Shown here one piece after another: positions 22,604 to 31,213 of a DNA stretch of 32,601 nt. The notes under the pieces were generated by a model. It ran no database searches and was not told the origin of the DNA. It worked only from the letters and a program-made list of their open reading frames with translations. A program made the translations under genes and the position numbers. The stretch lies in assembly GCA_025361125.1 (NCBI GenBank), contig JANYBM010000087.1, forward strand, positions 1 to 32,601, in the 5' to 3' direction. The DNA is from Holophagaceae bacterium (GTDB lineage: Bacteria; Acidobacteriota; Holophagae; Holophagales; Holophagaceae). How positions within the stretch are numbered: position 1 is the stretch's first letter; every line of letters begins with the position of its first letter.

Positions 22604-24178
22604 ATGCGGACCCGTAAGATCTCTCGCTTCAACCCGTACCGAAGCCGAAAACAGGGCCCCACCATTTCACAGCGGCTCTTGAACTGGGGTGGAGTCGTGT
22701 TTCTCCTGTTGTCTGGCGCTGCTTTGGCTTACGGCCTATTTTGGGCCCCCAGACAGTTCGCGATCAATCAAATGCTCGAAGTCATCCAATCCTACACGGA
22801 CCGGCACATGCCCGAAATGGCTAGAATCGAGCAGCACTGGATGGACGTCCCGGTCCTTCAAGAATTTGAGCGGGGAAATGAACCCGTGGTGTTGGAATAC
22901 CTGCGGAAACAACCCCTCGTCGAAGCTGTGTTGGATCGCTGGGGTAACCACATCCTTTGGGTCCGCAATGGGAATCGCCTGGTGAAGGCCCCCGACACAC
23001 CTACAGCCCAAACGTATCGGGCCTGGCTCGCCCAAGCCGAAACCTATCCCCGCGCTCAATGGACTCCCGTGGGCGACCAGGATCCGGATCACACACGCAT
23101 TCCCAGCAGCGTGGTCCGTGGGGACCAATACATGGTCATCAAGCGCTGGCGCCCTGGCACCCCTCAAGTGACCGAGGCCTTGAGGCAGGTCTTCGGTCCT
23201 AACGCACCCTTACGGGTTGGTATTCGTCGTGCCTCGGATGCAGATCGCCGCAATATTCCCAAACAGCCTTGGGGGGCGGATCCTGCTCTCCAAGCTGACC
23301 CAGCACGAATCAATGAAGCACTCGTGACCATACCCACACTCAGCGATTATTTAGGTGCAGGTTGGGAACTTGTGGGTGTCCCCTTTGCTGACGAATCCGC
23401 TCAATTCAAAGCGCAATATACCCGTCTACGCTGGACATCCTGGGCAGTAGGTCTCGCCGTCGCCCTGTTCGTGGCCCTTGGTTTCTGGCTGAGGCACAGG
23501 TCGCAGAAAAGGGCCCTTCTGGATGCTGATCGTATGGCGAGCATGACCCACAGCCTCAAGACACCTTTGGCCATTCTCAAATTCCGTTGTGACACCCTAC
23601 GCCTGGGCCGCCTTACCCAGGATCAGGCCGACGAAGAGCTTCTTAAGCTCGGCAGCGAGGTGGACAACATGGCATTGATGATCGAGAACGGGTTAAGTGT
23701 GATTCGCGGTAACAACGAGGTCCTGCCGATCGCTGAAGTGGACCCAGCGTGGTTGCGGGATGTTGCGGAAGATCTGGTGCCAGCTTTCGTGGCAGAAGGC
23801 CGCAAGCTGGAACTACGCTTGGATGAAACCAAAGGACGTGCACCCCTGCCGTCCCTCCGGTCCGCGCTGTTCACGCTCTTGGAAAACGCGCTCTTTCATG
23901 GCAAGGGTGCCGTGGTACTGACGAGCATACCCTTCCGGAAACGCCTGCAATTATGCGTCTCTGATGAAGGCAAAGGTTTGGAGGCCCATCAATTACGCGC
24001 CATCGGAAAGCCTTTCCTGCGGCTGCGGCAACAGGGCAAGGAGGGGTTCCAACGCGAAGGCCAAGGGCTCGGTTTGAGCCTGCTTTGCCAAGTGGCGGAA
24101 AAGGAAGGCTGGGGTCTCAGCTTTGCCTCGGCTCCTGGCGAGGGCTTTCATGCCACGCTGGAAATCCCCATTAGTTGA
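22604..24178 (+). CDS. Membrane sensor histidine kinase with PhoQ-like H-box
   Basis: Two-component sensor of 524 residues. A basic N-terminus leads into a first membrane helix (about 29-47), then a periplasmic domain of about 230 residues that I do not recognise, and a second helix (about 278-296). The kinase core has H316 in MTHSLKTPLAIL, which resembles the PhoQ H-box, an N-box LFTLLENALFHGKG, a G1 box DEGKG and a G2 box GQGLGLSLL. No HAMP domain is evident; only about 15 residues separate the second helix from the H-box region. It begins 57 bases after nadA and is followed by its likely partner regulator. The signal sensed is unknown. Confidence 0.9.
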   Translation: MRTRKISRFNPYRSRKQGPTISQRLLNWGGVVFLLLSGAALAYGLFWAPRQFAINQMLEVIQSYTDRHMPEMARIEQHWMDVPVLQEFERGNEPVVLEYLRKQPLVEAVLDRWGNHILWVRNGNRLVKAPDTPTAQTYRAWLAQAETYPRAQWTPVGDQDPDHTRIPSSVVRGDQYMVIKRWRPGTPQVTEALRQVFGPNAPLRVGIRRASDADRRNIPKQPWGADPALQADPARINEALVTIPTLSDYLGAGWELVGVPFADESAQFKAQYTRLRWTSWAVGLAVALFVALGFWLRHRSQKRALLDADRMASMTHSLKTPLAILKFRCDTLRLGRLTQDQADEELLKLGSEVDNMALMIENGLSVIRGNNEVLPIAEVDPAWLRDVAEDLVPAFVAEGRKLELRLDETKGRAPLPSLRSALFTLLENALFHGKGAVVLTSIPFRKRLQLCVSDEGKGLEAHQLRAIGKPFLRLRQQGKEGFQREGQGLGLSLLCQVAEKEGWGLSFASAPGEGFHATLEIPIS

Positions 24179-24276
24179 AAGCATTCATAGGACTCTAGCG
24201 CAAACCTTGGCCTCCCATGAGTCCTAGCTGTATTGTTGAAAGTTCCAATCCAACGTTCATTGAGCAGGCTTCCCAC

Positions 24277-24969
24277 ATGACCCACGTTCTCGTGGTAGAA
24301 GACGAGCCCAGCCTTCGTCAGCTACTCACCAATAATCTGACGTTTGAGGGCTATGTCGTGACCGCTGTTGATGATGGTGGTCCGGCCCTTGCTGCACACA
24401 GATCAAATCGGGCGGATCTCATCGTGCTGGATCTGATGCTCCCCACAATGGATGGTTATCAGGTCCTGATGAACCTTCGAGAGAACCAGGACTCTGTGCC
24501 AATCCTCATGCTTACAGCACGCGGTGCTGAAGCGGATCGCATTCAGGGACTATCACTGGGCGCTGACGACTACCTTGTAAAACCCTTTTCGGTCCTGGAA
24601 TTGTTGGCCCGCATCAAAGCCATCCTGCGCCGCACCCGGCCCCTTGACCGTCCCAATATTCTAAATAGTGGACCCTTTCGTTTCGATTTACCTGCCCTTG
24701 AAGTCATCAGGGAGGGGAAAACCCTCGATCTGACGCCTCGCGAATTCCGCCTCGTTGAAATTCTCATCACCCATGCGGGACGTACGCACAGCCGCCTGGA
24801 ATTGCTGAACCTGGCGTGGGACGCAGATGCAAGGCCCACTCCCCGCACCGTTGATGTTCACATTGCCAATCTGCGAAGAAAATTGGGTGAAGAGGAAGGC
24901 CGACCCTGGATCGCCACGGTAGGTGGAGAAGGCTACCGTTGGATCGCCCCAGTGGAACCGGAGTCCTGA
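24277..24969 (+). CDS. OmpR/PhoB-family response regulator
   Basis: DNA-binding partner of the preceding kinase, 230 residues with the start chosen here. The receiver domain (1-120) starts MTHVLVVEDEPSLRQLL, with acidic residues E8 and D9, phosphorylation site D52 in LDLMLPTMDG, the T80 switch residue and K102 in YLVKPF. The C-terminal winged helix (about 130-228) has LTPREFRLVEILITHAGR and RTVDVHIANLRRKLGE. I prefer ATG at 24277, where the domain begins; the frame is open from 24217 but the extra 20 residues match nothing. Target genes are unknown. Confidence 0.93.
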   Translation: MTHVLVVEDEPSLRQLLTNNLTFEGYVVTAVDDGGPALAAHRSNRADLIVLDLMLPTMDGYQVLMNLRENQDSVPILMLTARGAEADRIQGLSLGADDYLVKPFSVLELLARIKAILRRTRPLDRPNILNSGPFRFDLPALEVIREGKTLDLTPREFRLVEILITHAGRTHSRLELLNLAWDADARPTPRTVDVHIANLRRKLGEEEGRPWIATVGGEGYRWIAPVEPES

Positions 24970-25043
24970 AAACGTGCAGTAGCAAGTGGCGGTGGGGTCC
25001 CATTTTGAACCACGCTTGGTAGCTCTGTTAGCCTGATCATCCA

Positions 25044-26438
25044 ATGGCAATCTGGAACCCCCACTCCTGGCAAGCCCGAACCGCCGCGCAACAACCCGAC
25101 TATCCGAACCCCTCAGAACTGGAGCGGTGCTTGGGGCAATTGCGTCGCCTGCCACCGCTGGTAGTGGCGGAAGAAGTCGATCGCCTTCGCGCCTTGCTAG
25201 CGGAAGCCGCCGCAGGCAAGCGCTTTCTGTTGCAAGGCGGAGATTGCGCGGAACAATTCAAGGATTGCAGCGCCGAAGCCATCGCCGACAAGTTGCGGGT
25301 TCTCTTGCAGATGTCCGTGGTACTCACCCATAGCGGGCGACGGCCGGTAGTACGGGTGGGTCGTATCGCCGGACAGTACGCTAAACCCCGCAGTGGAACC
25401 AATGAGCGGCTCCGAGTGGGTGGAAGAGAGATCGAATTACCCGTTTATCGCGGTGATCTCGTGAATGCATTGGAGGCCAACCAGAAAGGCCGCAAAGCTG
25501 ATCCCGAGCGGATGCTCCAAGCCTACTTTCACGCCTCCGCAACCCTGAATCACATCCGGGCACTTATCGAGGGGGGCTTCGCCGACCTTCATCATCCTGA
25601 GCGCTGGGAACTGCATCAATCCAGTACCGCGCCCTATCAAGCAGTCCTGGAAGAGGTCCGGGAGTCACTGGAATTCCTGGAGGCGCTTGGCGGGGTTGAG
25701 CGTGGAACATTGGAGCGCATTGATTTCTTCACCAGCCACGAAGCCCTGCTGTTGCCCTTCGAAGAAGCCCTCACCCGGTGGATACCAGATGCCGAAGGGG
25801 AAGGACAAAATGCCAGTGTCGCCCGCCAGGGTCTCTCTTCCTTGGCCCGAGACGGCGGCTATTACAATCTCGGCGCCCATATGCTCTGGGTGGGCGAACG
25901 CACTCGCGATCTGAATGGCGCACACTTGGAATACCTGCGTGGCATCAAGAATCCCATTGGCGTGAAACTCGGTCCCAGCGCAACTCCAGCGTCCTTGAAG
26001 GAATTGCTGCAGCTTTTGGACCCCACCCACTCACCGGGGCGCATCACGCTCATTACTCGGTTTGGGGCGGGGCTGATTCGTGAACATCTGGCTGCGCTCA
26101 TCCACGCCGTGAAACGCACCGGGCACACCGTACTTTGGAGCTGCGACCCCATGCACGGCAACACTGTGAAGACCAGCGGCGGCCTTAAGACACGGCATTT
26201 TGAAGCGGTTCTTTCTGAACTGCGCCAGGCCTTCGAGATTCATGCGGCCGAAGGCAGTCAATTGAACGGCGTCCATTTCGAACTTACGGGTGAAGCTGTT
26301 ACCGAGTGCATGGGCGGCAATGTGGGCGTTTCCGAATCCGACCTTCCACGCGCTTATGAAACTGGTTGTGACCCCCGGCTCAACGGCGCGCAAAGCCTGG
26401 AGATGGCCTTCCTCATTGCGGGAATGCTGAGGAGCTGA
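25044..26438 (+). CDS. Class II (plant-type) 3-deoxy-7-phosphoheptulonate synthase
   Basis: First enzyme of the shikimate pathway, joining phosphoenolpyruvate and erythrose 4-phosphate; 464 residues. It belongs to the class II family of plants and Mycobacterium AroG. Visible motifs are QGGDCAEQF, RIAGQYAKPRS, GIKNPIGVKLGP, TRFGAGLIREHL, WSCDPMHGNT and ETGCDPRLNGAQSLEMAFL. The metal ligands fall at C68, H371, E413 and D443; the last three have the same spacing as in the M. tuberculosis enzyme. No clear Shine-Dalgarno precedes the ATG at 25044. No other aromatic genes adjoin it, and I see no leader peptide or other attenuation signal in the 74-base gap. Confidence 0.96.
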   Translation: MAIWNPHSWQARTAAQQPDYPNPSELERCLGQLRRLPPLVVAEEVDRLRALLAEAAAGKRFLLQGGDCAEQFKDCSAEAIADKLRVLLQMSVVLTHSGRRPVVRVGRIAGQYAKPRSGTNERLRVGGREIELPVYRGDLVNALEANQKGRKADPERMLQAYFHASATLNHIRALIEGGFADLHHPERWELHQSSTAPYQAVLEEVRESLEFLEALGGVERGTLERIDFFTSHEALLLPFEEALTRWIPDAEGEGQNASVARQGLSSLARDGGYYNLGAHMLWVGERTRDLNGAHLEYLRGIKNPIGVKLGPSATPASLKELLQLLDPTHSPGRITLITRFGAGLIREHLAALIHAVKRTGHTVLWSCDPMHGNTVKTSGGLKTRHFEAVLSELRQAFEIHAAEGSQLNGVHFELTGEAVTECMGGNVGVSESDLPRAYETGCDPRLNGAQSLEMAFLIAGMLRS

Positions 26439-26442
26439 ATCC

Positions 26443-26490
26443 GAAGCCTTCTTTTTACCGGGATGAAACTGCTTTCAGTCGAAAGGCTTC
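26443..26490. repeat. Inverted repeat in convergent gap after DAHP synthase
   Basis: GAAGCCTT (26443-26450) and AAGGCTTC (26483-26490) form an 8-bp stem around 32 bases that include a smaller ACTG/CAGT hairpin. It lies five bases after the stop of the plus-strand gene. No T-run follows, so termination activity is only a guess. Confidence 0.35.
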
Positions 26491-26524
26491 AGACCACAAA
26501 CGTCTTTACCTGTATTGGGGCTAT

Positions 26525-26541
26525 GGGGGCACGAAGCCCCC
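26525..26541 (-). terminator. Hairpin after the GcvH-like regulator
   Basis: GGGGGC (26525-26530) pairs with GCCCCC (26536-26541) around a five-base loop, about 62 bases after the stop of the minus-strand operon. There is no T-tract, so it may only block exonucleases or act with Rho. Confidence 0.35.
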
Positions 26542-26602
26542 GCTGAGGCTTGAAGTCAGCTGGCTCATGCAATCGCCAAATGGGGACTGGGTAGATGTCG
26601 GT

Positions 26603-27724
26603 TCACGCCTTTGCAGCGGGTTCCAAAAATTGATGTTCGAAGGCTGCCATATCAATGTGTGCGTTGTCGGGGAGCTGCGGAGTCTGGGTTTCGCGCAGCC
26701 GTTTGATCTCCTCCTGATACCAATCCACAACAGGCTTGCCGATGCGCAAATCGGGGAGTTCCTTGATGAGATCACTGGGCTGAATCATGCAGATCCAACC
26801 CCGGTCATAGGGGCTGTTACTCACCTGTGTCGCATCAGATTGCAGGCTTTCGTTGTCCTTAGTCACGCGACCACTGAGGGGTGCGGTGAAATGCACAGAC
26901 TCGGAGCCATGCTTCAAAGTAAAGAGTATCTCGCCCCGATGGATTGTCAGTCCGTGACTTGGAGTGACCACCTCGCTAACTGAACCCAGGGCCTTCCGGG
27001 CGAAATCATCTATGCCTATGCGAACTTGGCCGTTGGCCTCGATTCGTGCCCAGGTGTGACCTGGCGCTATGAAAGCACCGCCCGGCACGCAGAACTCATT
27101 GGCAGGAATTGATTCAGCCATGGTTGGGCTGACGATCCGGACCGTGGGCTGCCGCTGGGCATCGAGCCGTGCCTCACGCTTGACCAGCAGTTTGCGTGCG
27201 AACTCCGCCAACTCATCAGCGGTGAAGGGCTTCTGCACATACTCGGAAGCGCCGAATTGCAGCGTCTCCACGGCGGTCTCGATAGTGCCGTAGCCGGTGA
27301 TGACCACTACGTCCACATCCGGGCGCAGGTGTTTCACGGCCTTGACCACCTCAACGCCACTCATATCGGGCATCTTCATATCGGTGAAAACAAAATCGTA
27401 GTTGTTTCGCTGGACCAGCCCAAGGGCTTCCGGCCCTGTTTCCACCGTGTCTACGTTGTATCCCTCCAGTACCAGAATCCGTCGGAAGGAATCCAAGACC
27501 ACGGGTTCGTCATCCACAGCGAGGATGCATGCCTTGGGATGCGCCACTTCCACGCGCTTCAGAGACTTGGCCTCATCGGTGAAGTCCAGGCGCAGTGCCA
27601 GATTCAGCACGGCTTCCCGGGCCTGCCGCTCCCGCTTCATGCGATGGCGATGAGCGCTCTCGCGCACCAGGAAATCAATGCCCGCGAAGGCGACGAACAT
27701 GACAAGAATGAGAAGGGCGGTCAT
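26603..27724 (-). CDS. Membrane-anchored response regulator with lysine-less GcvH-like output domain
   Basis: 373 residues with an unusual architecture: one N-terminal membrane helix (about 3-20), a basic linker, a receiver domain (about 64-180), a GcvH-like beta domain (about 208-323) and a short C-terminal tail. The receiver is complete, with D71/D72, phosphorylation site D115 in FTDMKMPDMSG, T143 and K165 in YVQKPF. In the GcvH-like part, PGHTWARIEANGQVRIGIDD and APLSGRVTKDNESL match glycine-cleavage H protein. The residue aligned with the lipoylated lysine is Ser274; the nearest lysine is K271. So it cannot work as an ordinary lipoyl carrier. There is no DNA-binding domain. The ATG at 27724 has AGGAGG six bases upstream, and the gene follows the haem kinase by nine bases. 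Partner is inferred to be that kinase. Confidence 0.9.
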   Translation of the reverse strand: MTALLILVMFVAFAGIDFLVRESAHRHRMKRERQAREAVLNLALRLDFTDEAKSLKRVEVAHPKACILAVDDEPVVLDSFRRILVLEGYNVDTVETGPEALGLVQRNNYDFVFTDMKMPDMSGVEVVKAVKHLRPDVDVVVITGYGTIETAVETLQFGASEYVQKPFTADELAEFARKLLVKREARLDAQRQPTVRIVSPTMAESIPANEFCVPGGAFIAPGHTWARIEANGQVRIGIDDFARKALGSVSEVVTPSHGLTIHRGEILFTLKHGSESVHFTAPLSGRVTKDNESLQSDATQVSNSPYDRGWICMIQPSDLIKELPDLRIGKPVVDWYQEEIKRLRETQTPQLPDNAHIDMAAFEHQFLEPAAKA

Positions 27725-27733
27725 GAAAACCTC

Positions 27734-29260
27734 CTAGGTGGAATGATTGGGGGATGAGGATTGTGCTATGGCAGCTGGCGGTTTCAAAGGAATGCTGACA
27801 ATGAAGCGCGCGCCATGTCCCGGTTCGCTCTGCACATCGATGGTGCCGCCGTGACTCTCGATGATTCCCCACGACACAGCCAGGCCCAGCCCAGTGCCGC
27901 GAGTGCCCTTGGTAGAGAAGAACGGCTCAAACAGATGCGGTAGATTCTCAACTGGAATGCCCTGACCGTTGTCCTCGACGATCAGTTCAACTCGGTCCTC
28001 ATGGGCGTGGGACGAAAGATGGATCTCGCCCCCCTCAGTTCCGAGGGCATCGGCGGCGTTCAGTAGCAGGTTCACCATCACTTGTTGGACCTGGTTGGCA
28101 TCAGCGTAAGCGGTGGGCAGGTCTTCCGCAAGGTCCAAGGCTAGGCTCACGTGGTTCAATTGAAGCTGTTTCATCACCACGGCAACCGAATTACGCACTA
28201 CCTCATTCAGGTCTGTGGGCTTTCGCGATGGAGGCGTGGGCCGCGCGAAATCCAGCAATCCACGGATGATTCCGCGGCAGCGAAGAGTTTCGCGAATGAT
28301 CACCTCCAGATCTTCGCTGGCCGAAACATCGGACTCGAATCGTTTCTTCAGCAATGACGCGTAGCTGAGAACACCGGTGAGTGGATTGTTGATCTCATGC
28401 GCGATGCCCGCGGCCAGGCGGCCAACAGAGGCTAACTTATCCGCCTGAGTGAGTTGGAGTTGAATGTCGGCCAAGCGATGGGTCATCTTGTTGAAGGCCG
28501 TGGCCAGATCACCTAGTTCGTCGTGCGCCAAGACCGGAATGGTCGTGGTCAGGTCTCCACCCGCCACGCGCCTTGTGCCTTCCAACAGGGCTGTAACGGG
28601 TTTCAAAACAAGCTGCCGGTTAAGCCACCACAGGATCAGGCTGCTTGCGAGGAAAGCCATCACCGCAAGGGCCATCATCATTGCGCGGCTTCGGGCTATC
28701 TCCGCGTCAGCTTCCACCATGGAGATGTTCACATCCAGCACGCCCAGGATGCGTTTTGAAGGGTTGTGGGCGTGGCAGGCAGCCGTAGAGCAGGATGCTT
28801 CATTGGGGATGGGGTTGATGATGCCCAGCATGCGGGTGCCATCTCCTGCGGGGAAGATCCGGGCCCGAGCCTGAATATCCAGCTTCTCCAACGGACGACC
28901 TTCGGCATGGCATGCATAGCAGGCTTCTCCCCGAATATCCAAGGTCGTACCAATCTCAGCCTTGTCCGAAGAGAACATGATTTGCCCCTCCTTGTTGAAG
29001 AGGCGGACCTTTCTGATTCCTTCCTTTTGCAGCTCGCCGATGGCGCGGATTTGTCGATGAAGATTGTCCCGACGGTTTTCCAGCATGTCGAAGTGGGTGC
29101 TACTCTTGATGGTCTCACTGAGTTGATCGGCACTGCGGGTCCGTTCCGAAATGAGCTGGGCCGTGTGGGTGCGCACGATGCTGGCGGTCATCAGGCCTAT
29201 CACCGCCGCCGTCACCAGGCCGGCACCAAGGATCAGTCGCGTGCCGATACGCGTGCGCAT
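27734..29260 (-). CDS. Sensor histidine kinase with two c-type haem motifs in its periplasmic domain
   Basis: 508 residues. Membrane helix 1 (about 8-28) is followed by a periplasmic domain (about 29-193), membrane helix 2 (about 194-213), HAMP (about 214-266) and the kinase core. The periplasmic part has CYACH (C114, C117, H118) and CSTAACH (C157, C162, H163; a CX4CH motif), so two covalent haems are predicted. H288 in GRLAAGIAHEINNPLTG is the phosphorylation site. NLLLNAADAL, DNGQG and TRGTGLGLA are the N, G1 and G2 boxes. It starts four bases after the NrfD-like gene and ends nine bases before the GcvH-like regulator, so all are one operon. Inferred role: sensing periplasmic redox state or electron flow, or possibly a gas ligand. 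Confidence 0.92.
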   Translation of the reverse strand: MRTRIGTRLILGAGLVTAAVIGLMTASIVRTHTAQLISERTRSADQLSETIKSSTHFDMLENRRDNLHRQIRAIGELQKEGIRKVRLFNKEGQIMFSSDKAEIGTTLDIRGEACYACHAEGRPLEKLDIQARARIFPAGDGTRMLGIINPIPNEASCSTAACHAHNPSKRILGVLDVNISMVEADAEIARSRAMMMALAVMAFLASSLILWWLNRQLVLKPVTALLEGTRRVAGGDLTTTIPVLAHDELGDLATAFNKMTHRLADIQLQLTQADKLASVGRLAAGIAHEINNPLTGVLSYASLLKKRFESDVSASEDLEVIIRETLRCRGIIRGLLDFARPTPPSRKPTDLNEVVRNSVAVVMKQLQLNHVSLALDLAEDLPTAYADANQVQQVMVNLLLNAADALGTEGGEIHLSSHAHEDRVELIVEDNGQGIPVENLPHLFEPFFSTKGTRGTGLGLAVSWGIIESHGGTIDVQSEPGHGARFIVSIPLKPPAAIAQSSSPNHST

Positions 29261-29264
29261 CTAG

Positions 29265-30428
29265 TTAACTCCCCTCTGGGCCGCCTTCAGTGACCGCCGG
29301 GTGTTCGGGGAAAATCTTCAGGTATCTCACCGCGAGTGCGAATGCCACCATGCCGAAGCCCACAAGGCCAACTGAAATGATGATCTCCGCCAGCGAAGGC
29401 ACATAGCGTACACCGGCGGCCCCTTCCATGCCGGTGATGCTCACGTTCAGGCGATTGACGACGAAGCCCAGCACCGCCAGGAAGGAGCCCGTCACCAGCC
29501 ACCTCGGGTTCGTCCGCAGACGGCGGAAGGAGAGCATGACCACAGGCAATAGCACTCCGAGCACGAATTCCACGAGGAACATGCGGCCCTCGTAAGTGAA
29601 GTCCGTGATGGCGCTGAAGGCGTGGTTCCGCCCGATAGCCTGCAATCGCAACAACCCATAGATGCCCAAAGCCACGACCATGGCCCGGGCCAAGGGTTCC
29701 AGCAGGTCCATCTCCAGCTGACGGCCGAAGGCCCGCTTGCTCAGGTAGGATTCCAGGATCACCATGCCGATGCCCGCACCGATGGCGGAGATGAAGAAGA
29801 AGAGCGGAAGCAGCTGCGAGTACCACAGCGGGTGGAGCTTCGAGGGCACGATCAGGTAAAGAGAACCCAGCGAGGACTGATGCAGCGTCGAGAGCAACAC
29901 CCCCACGATCACCAAGGGCGTGATGAGGGCGTGGATGATGCGCACCGGTGTCTGGAAACCGAACCGTTCGAGCACAACCGGCGCGAATTCTACGGCCAGG
30001 ATGGTGGTGTAGAGCATCACGCACCACGCGACCTCGAACATGACCGAGTGCGGGTTCCAGTAGACAATGGCGTGCCAGATGCGCCAGGGCTGGCCCAGAT
30101 CGAACATCAGGGCCGTGATCACAAAGATGTAACCCAGAAATCCCGTCAGGATCGTGGGCCGCACAATGGGTTCGAATTTTTTTAGATTGAAGAGATGTAC
30201 CACCGCGGTGAGCGTGAAGGCACCCGCAGCTAGGCCCACGCCACACAGCAGGTCGAACCCGATCCAGAGACCCCACGGAAACTTGTCGCTTAGATGCGTG
30301 ACCGCACCGAGTCCTTTGTAAAAGCGCAACACCGTCACGATGCAGAATGGGATGAAGACTAGTCCAAACACGGTGGTCCAGAATCCTGGATGGAAACGTT
30401 TCACGGGCTGTGCGACCGAAGTATTCAT
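29265..30428 (-). CDS. NrfD/HybB-type integral membrane quinone-interacting subunit
   Basis: 387 residues with about ten predicted membrane helices. It resembles HybB, the membrane subunit of hydrogenase-2, in segments such as MFDLGQPWRIWHAIVYWNPH and HSVMFEVAWCVMLY. This family exchanges electrons between menaquinone and a Fe-S partner. The start is ATG at 30428, which overlaps the stop of the Fe-S subunit gene as ATGA and has GGGGAG seven bases upstream. The frame is open further upstream but only inside the Fe-S gene. No hydrogenase or molybdopterin catalytic subunit is in the window, so the electron donor or acceptor is unknown; a multihaem cytochrome just upstream is a candidate. Confidence 0.92.
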   Translation of the reverse strand: MNTSVAQPVKRFHPGFWTTVFGLVFIPFCIVTVLRFYKGLGAVTHLSDKFPWGLWIGFDLLCGVGLAAGAFTLTAVVHLFNLKKFEPIVRPTILTGFLGYIFVITALMFDLGQPWRIWHAIVYWNPHSVMFEVAWCVMLYTTILAVEFAPVVLERFGFQTPVRIIHALITPLVIVGVLLSTLHQSSLGSLYLIVPSKLHPLWYSQLLPLFFFISAIGAGIGMVILESYLSKRAFGRQLEMDLLEPLARAMVVALGIYGLLRLQAIGRNHAFSAITDFTYEGRMFLVEFVLGVLLPVVMLSFRRLRTNPRWLVTGSFLAVLGFVVNRLNVSITGMEGAAGVRYVPSLAEIIISVGLVGFGMVAFALAVRYLKIFPEHPAVTEGGPEGS

Positions 30429-31201
30429 GAGCGGCTCCCCGTGTGAGTATCGTCCGTGGTATTTGGCCCTTTCTGCTGTGGCGTATGGGTCGAGACCACC
30501 TCCCTGCGCGCCGTGATCCAGTGCACGCCATAGAGGAACACGCCCCAAACGGCGACAAAGTCAGGAATGTTCGAAAGCACCTGCCAAGTGCGCATGGCGG
30601 GCGGCTCGCTGGGTAGGTTGGTCTTCAGGCCAAGCTTTTCGAAGGGCTGGTTGGACAACATCAGCACCGAAGTACCGCCTGCTTCCGTCAATCCGTAGAT
30701 GTGATCCACATAGCCTGTTGGATTCTTTCGAATGCGATCCTTGGCCTCACGAATGAGGTCCGCCCGGCTGCCAAAAATCGTCGCTTCGGCAGGACATGCT
30801 GCCGCGCAAGCCGTTGGCTCGCCCTTCTTCACGCGACTGGTACACATGATGCATTTGCCGATGATGGGCACCGCTCGATCCCACTGGTACTTGGGCACAT
30901 CGAAGGGACAGGCCATCATGCAATAGCGGCAGCCCATGCATTTTTCAGCGTCGTAAACCACGGGGCCTTCGGGCGTCTTATGCAATGCGCCCACCGGGCA
31001 GACAGATGCACAAGTAGGTACGAGACAGTGCATGCAGAGACGCCGCGAATAGATGTCGCCAACGGGTTTGACCGTGGTCCAGGTGTAGGCGCTGGTTTCC
31101 TCTTCAACAGGGCCTGGGAGCTTGTTCTGCTCCTTGCACGCCGAAGCGCAGGCGCCGCATCCGATGCAGCGGGTCGCGTCAAAAAGGAGTCCTACGGTCA
31201 C
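30425..31201 (-). CDS. Four-cluster [4Fe-4S] ferredoxin-type electron-transfer subunit with C-terminal membrane helix
   Basis: 258 residues, similar to HybA/NrfC/DmsB-type subunits. Sixteen cysteines form four cluster sets: C12/15/18/22, C56/59/64/68, C88/91/94/98 and C117/120/132/136. A hydrophobic stretch at about 207-230 (ending in GVFLYGVHWI) probably anchors it. No Tat or Sec signal precedes the first cluster, unlike HybA, so by sequence it would face the cytoplasm. The start is GTG at 31201 with AGGAG six bases upstream. It is the first gene of the operon and overlaps the NrfD-like gene by four bases, showing the two form a complex. Its start lies just behind a terminator-like hairpin. 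Confidence 0.93.
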   Translation of the reverse strand: MTVGLLFDATRCIGCGACASACKEQNKLPGPVEEETSAYTWTTVKPVGDIYSRRLCMHCLVPTCASVCPVGALHKTPEGPVVYDAEKCMGCRYCMMACPFDVPKYQWDRAVPIIGKCIMCTSRVKKGEPTACAAACPAEATIFGSRADLIREAKDRIRKNPTGYVDHIYGLTEAGGTSVLMLSNQPFEKLGLKTNLPSEPPAMRTWQVLSNIPDFVAVWGVFLYGVHWITARREVVSTHTPQQKGPNTTDDTHTGSRS

Positions 31202-31213
31202 AGATGCTCCTAC

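Noticed and set aside
26980..27110. Reading the regulator's C-terminal half as a working glycine-cleavage H protein
   Set aside because: The lipoyl lysine is missing and no gcvT or gcvP is nearby.
29287..30558. A 423-codon minus-strand open frame overlapping the NrfD-like gene
   Set aside because: Shadow frame rich in Gly, His and Arg; the overlapping frame gives a clear HybB-like membrane protein with a good start.
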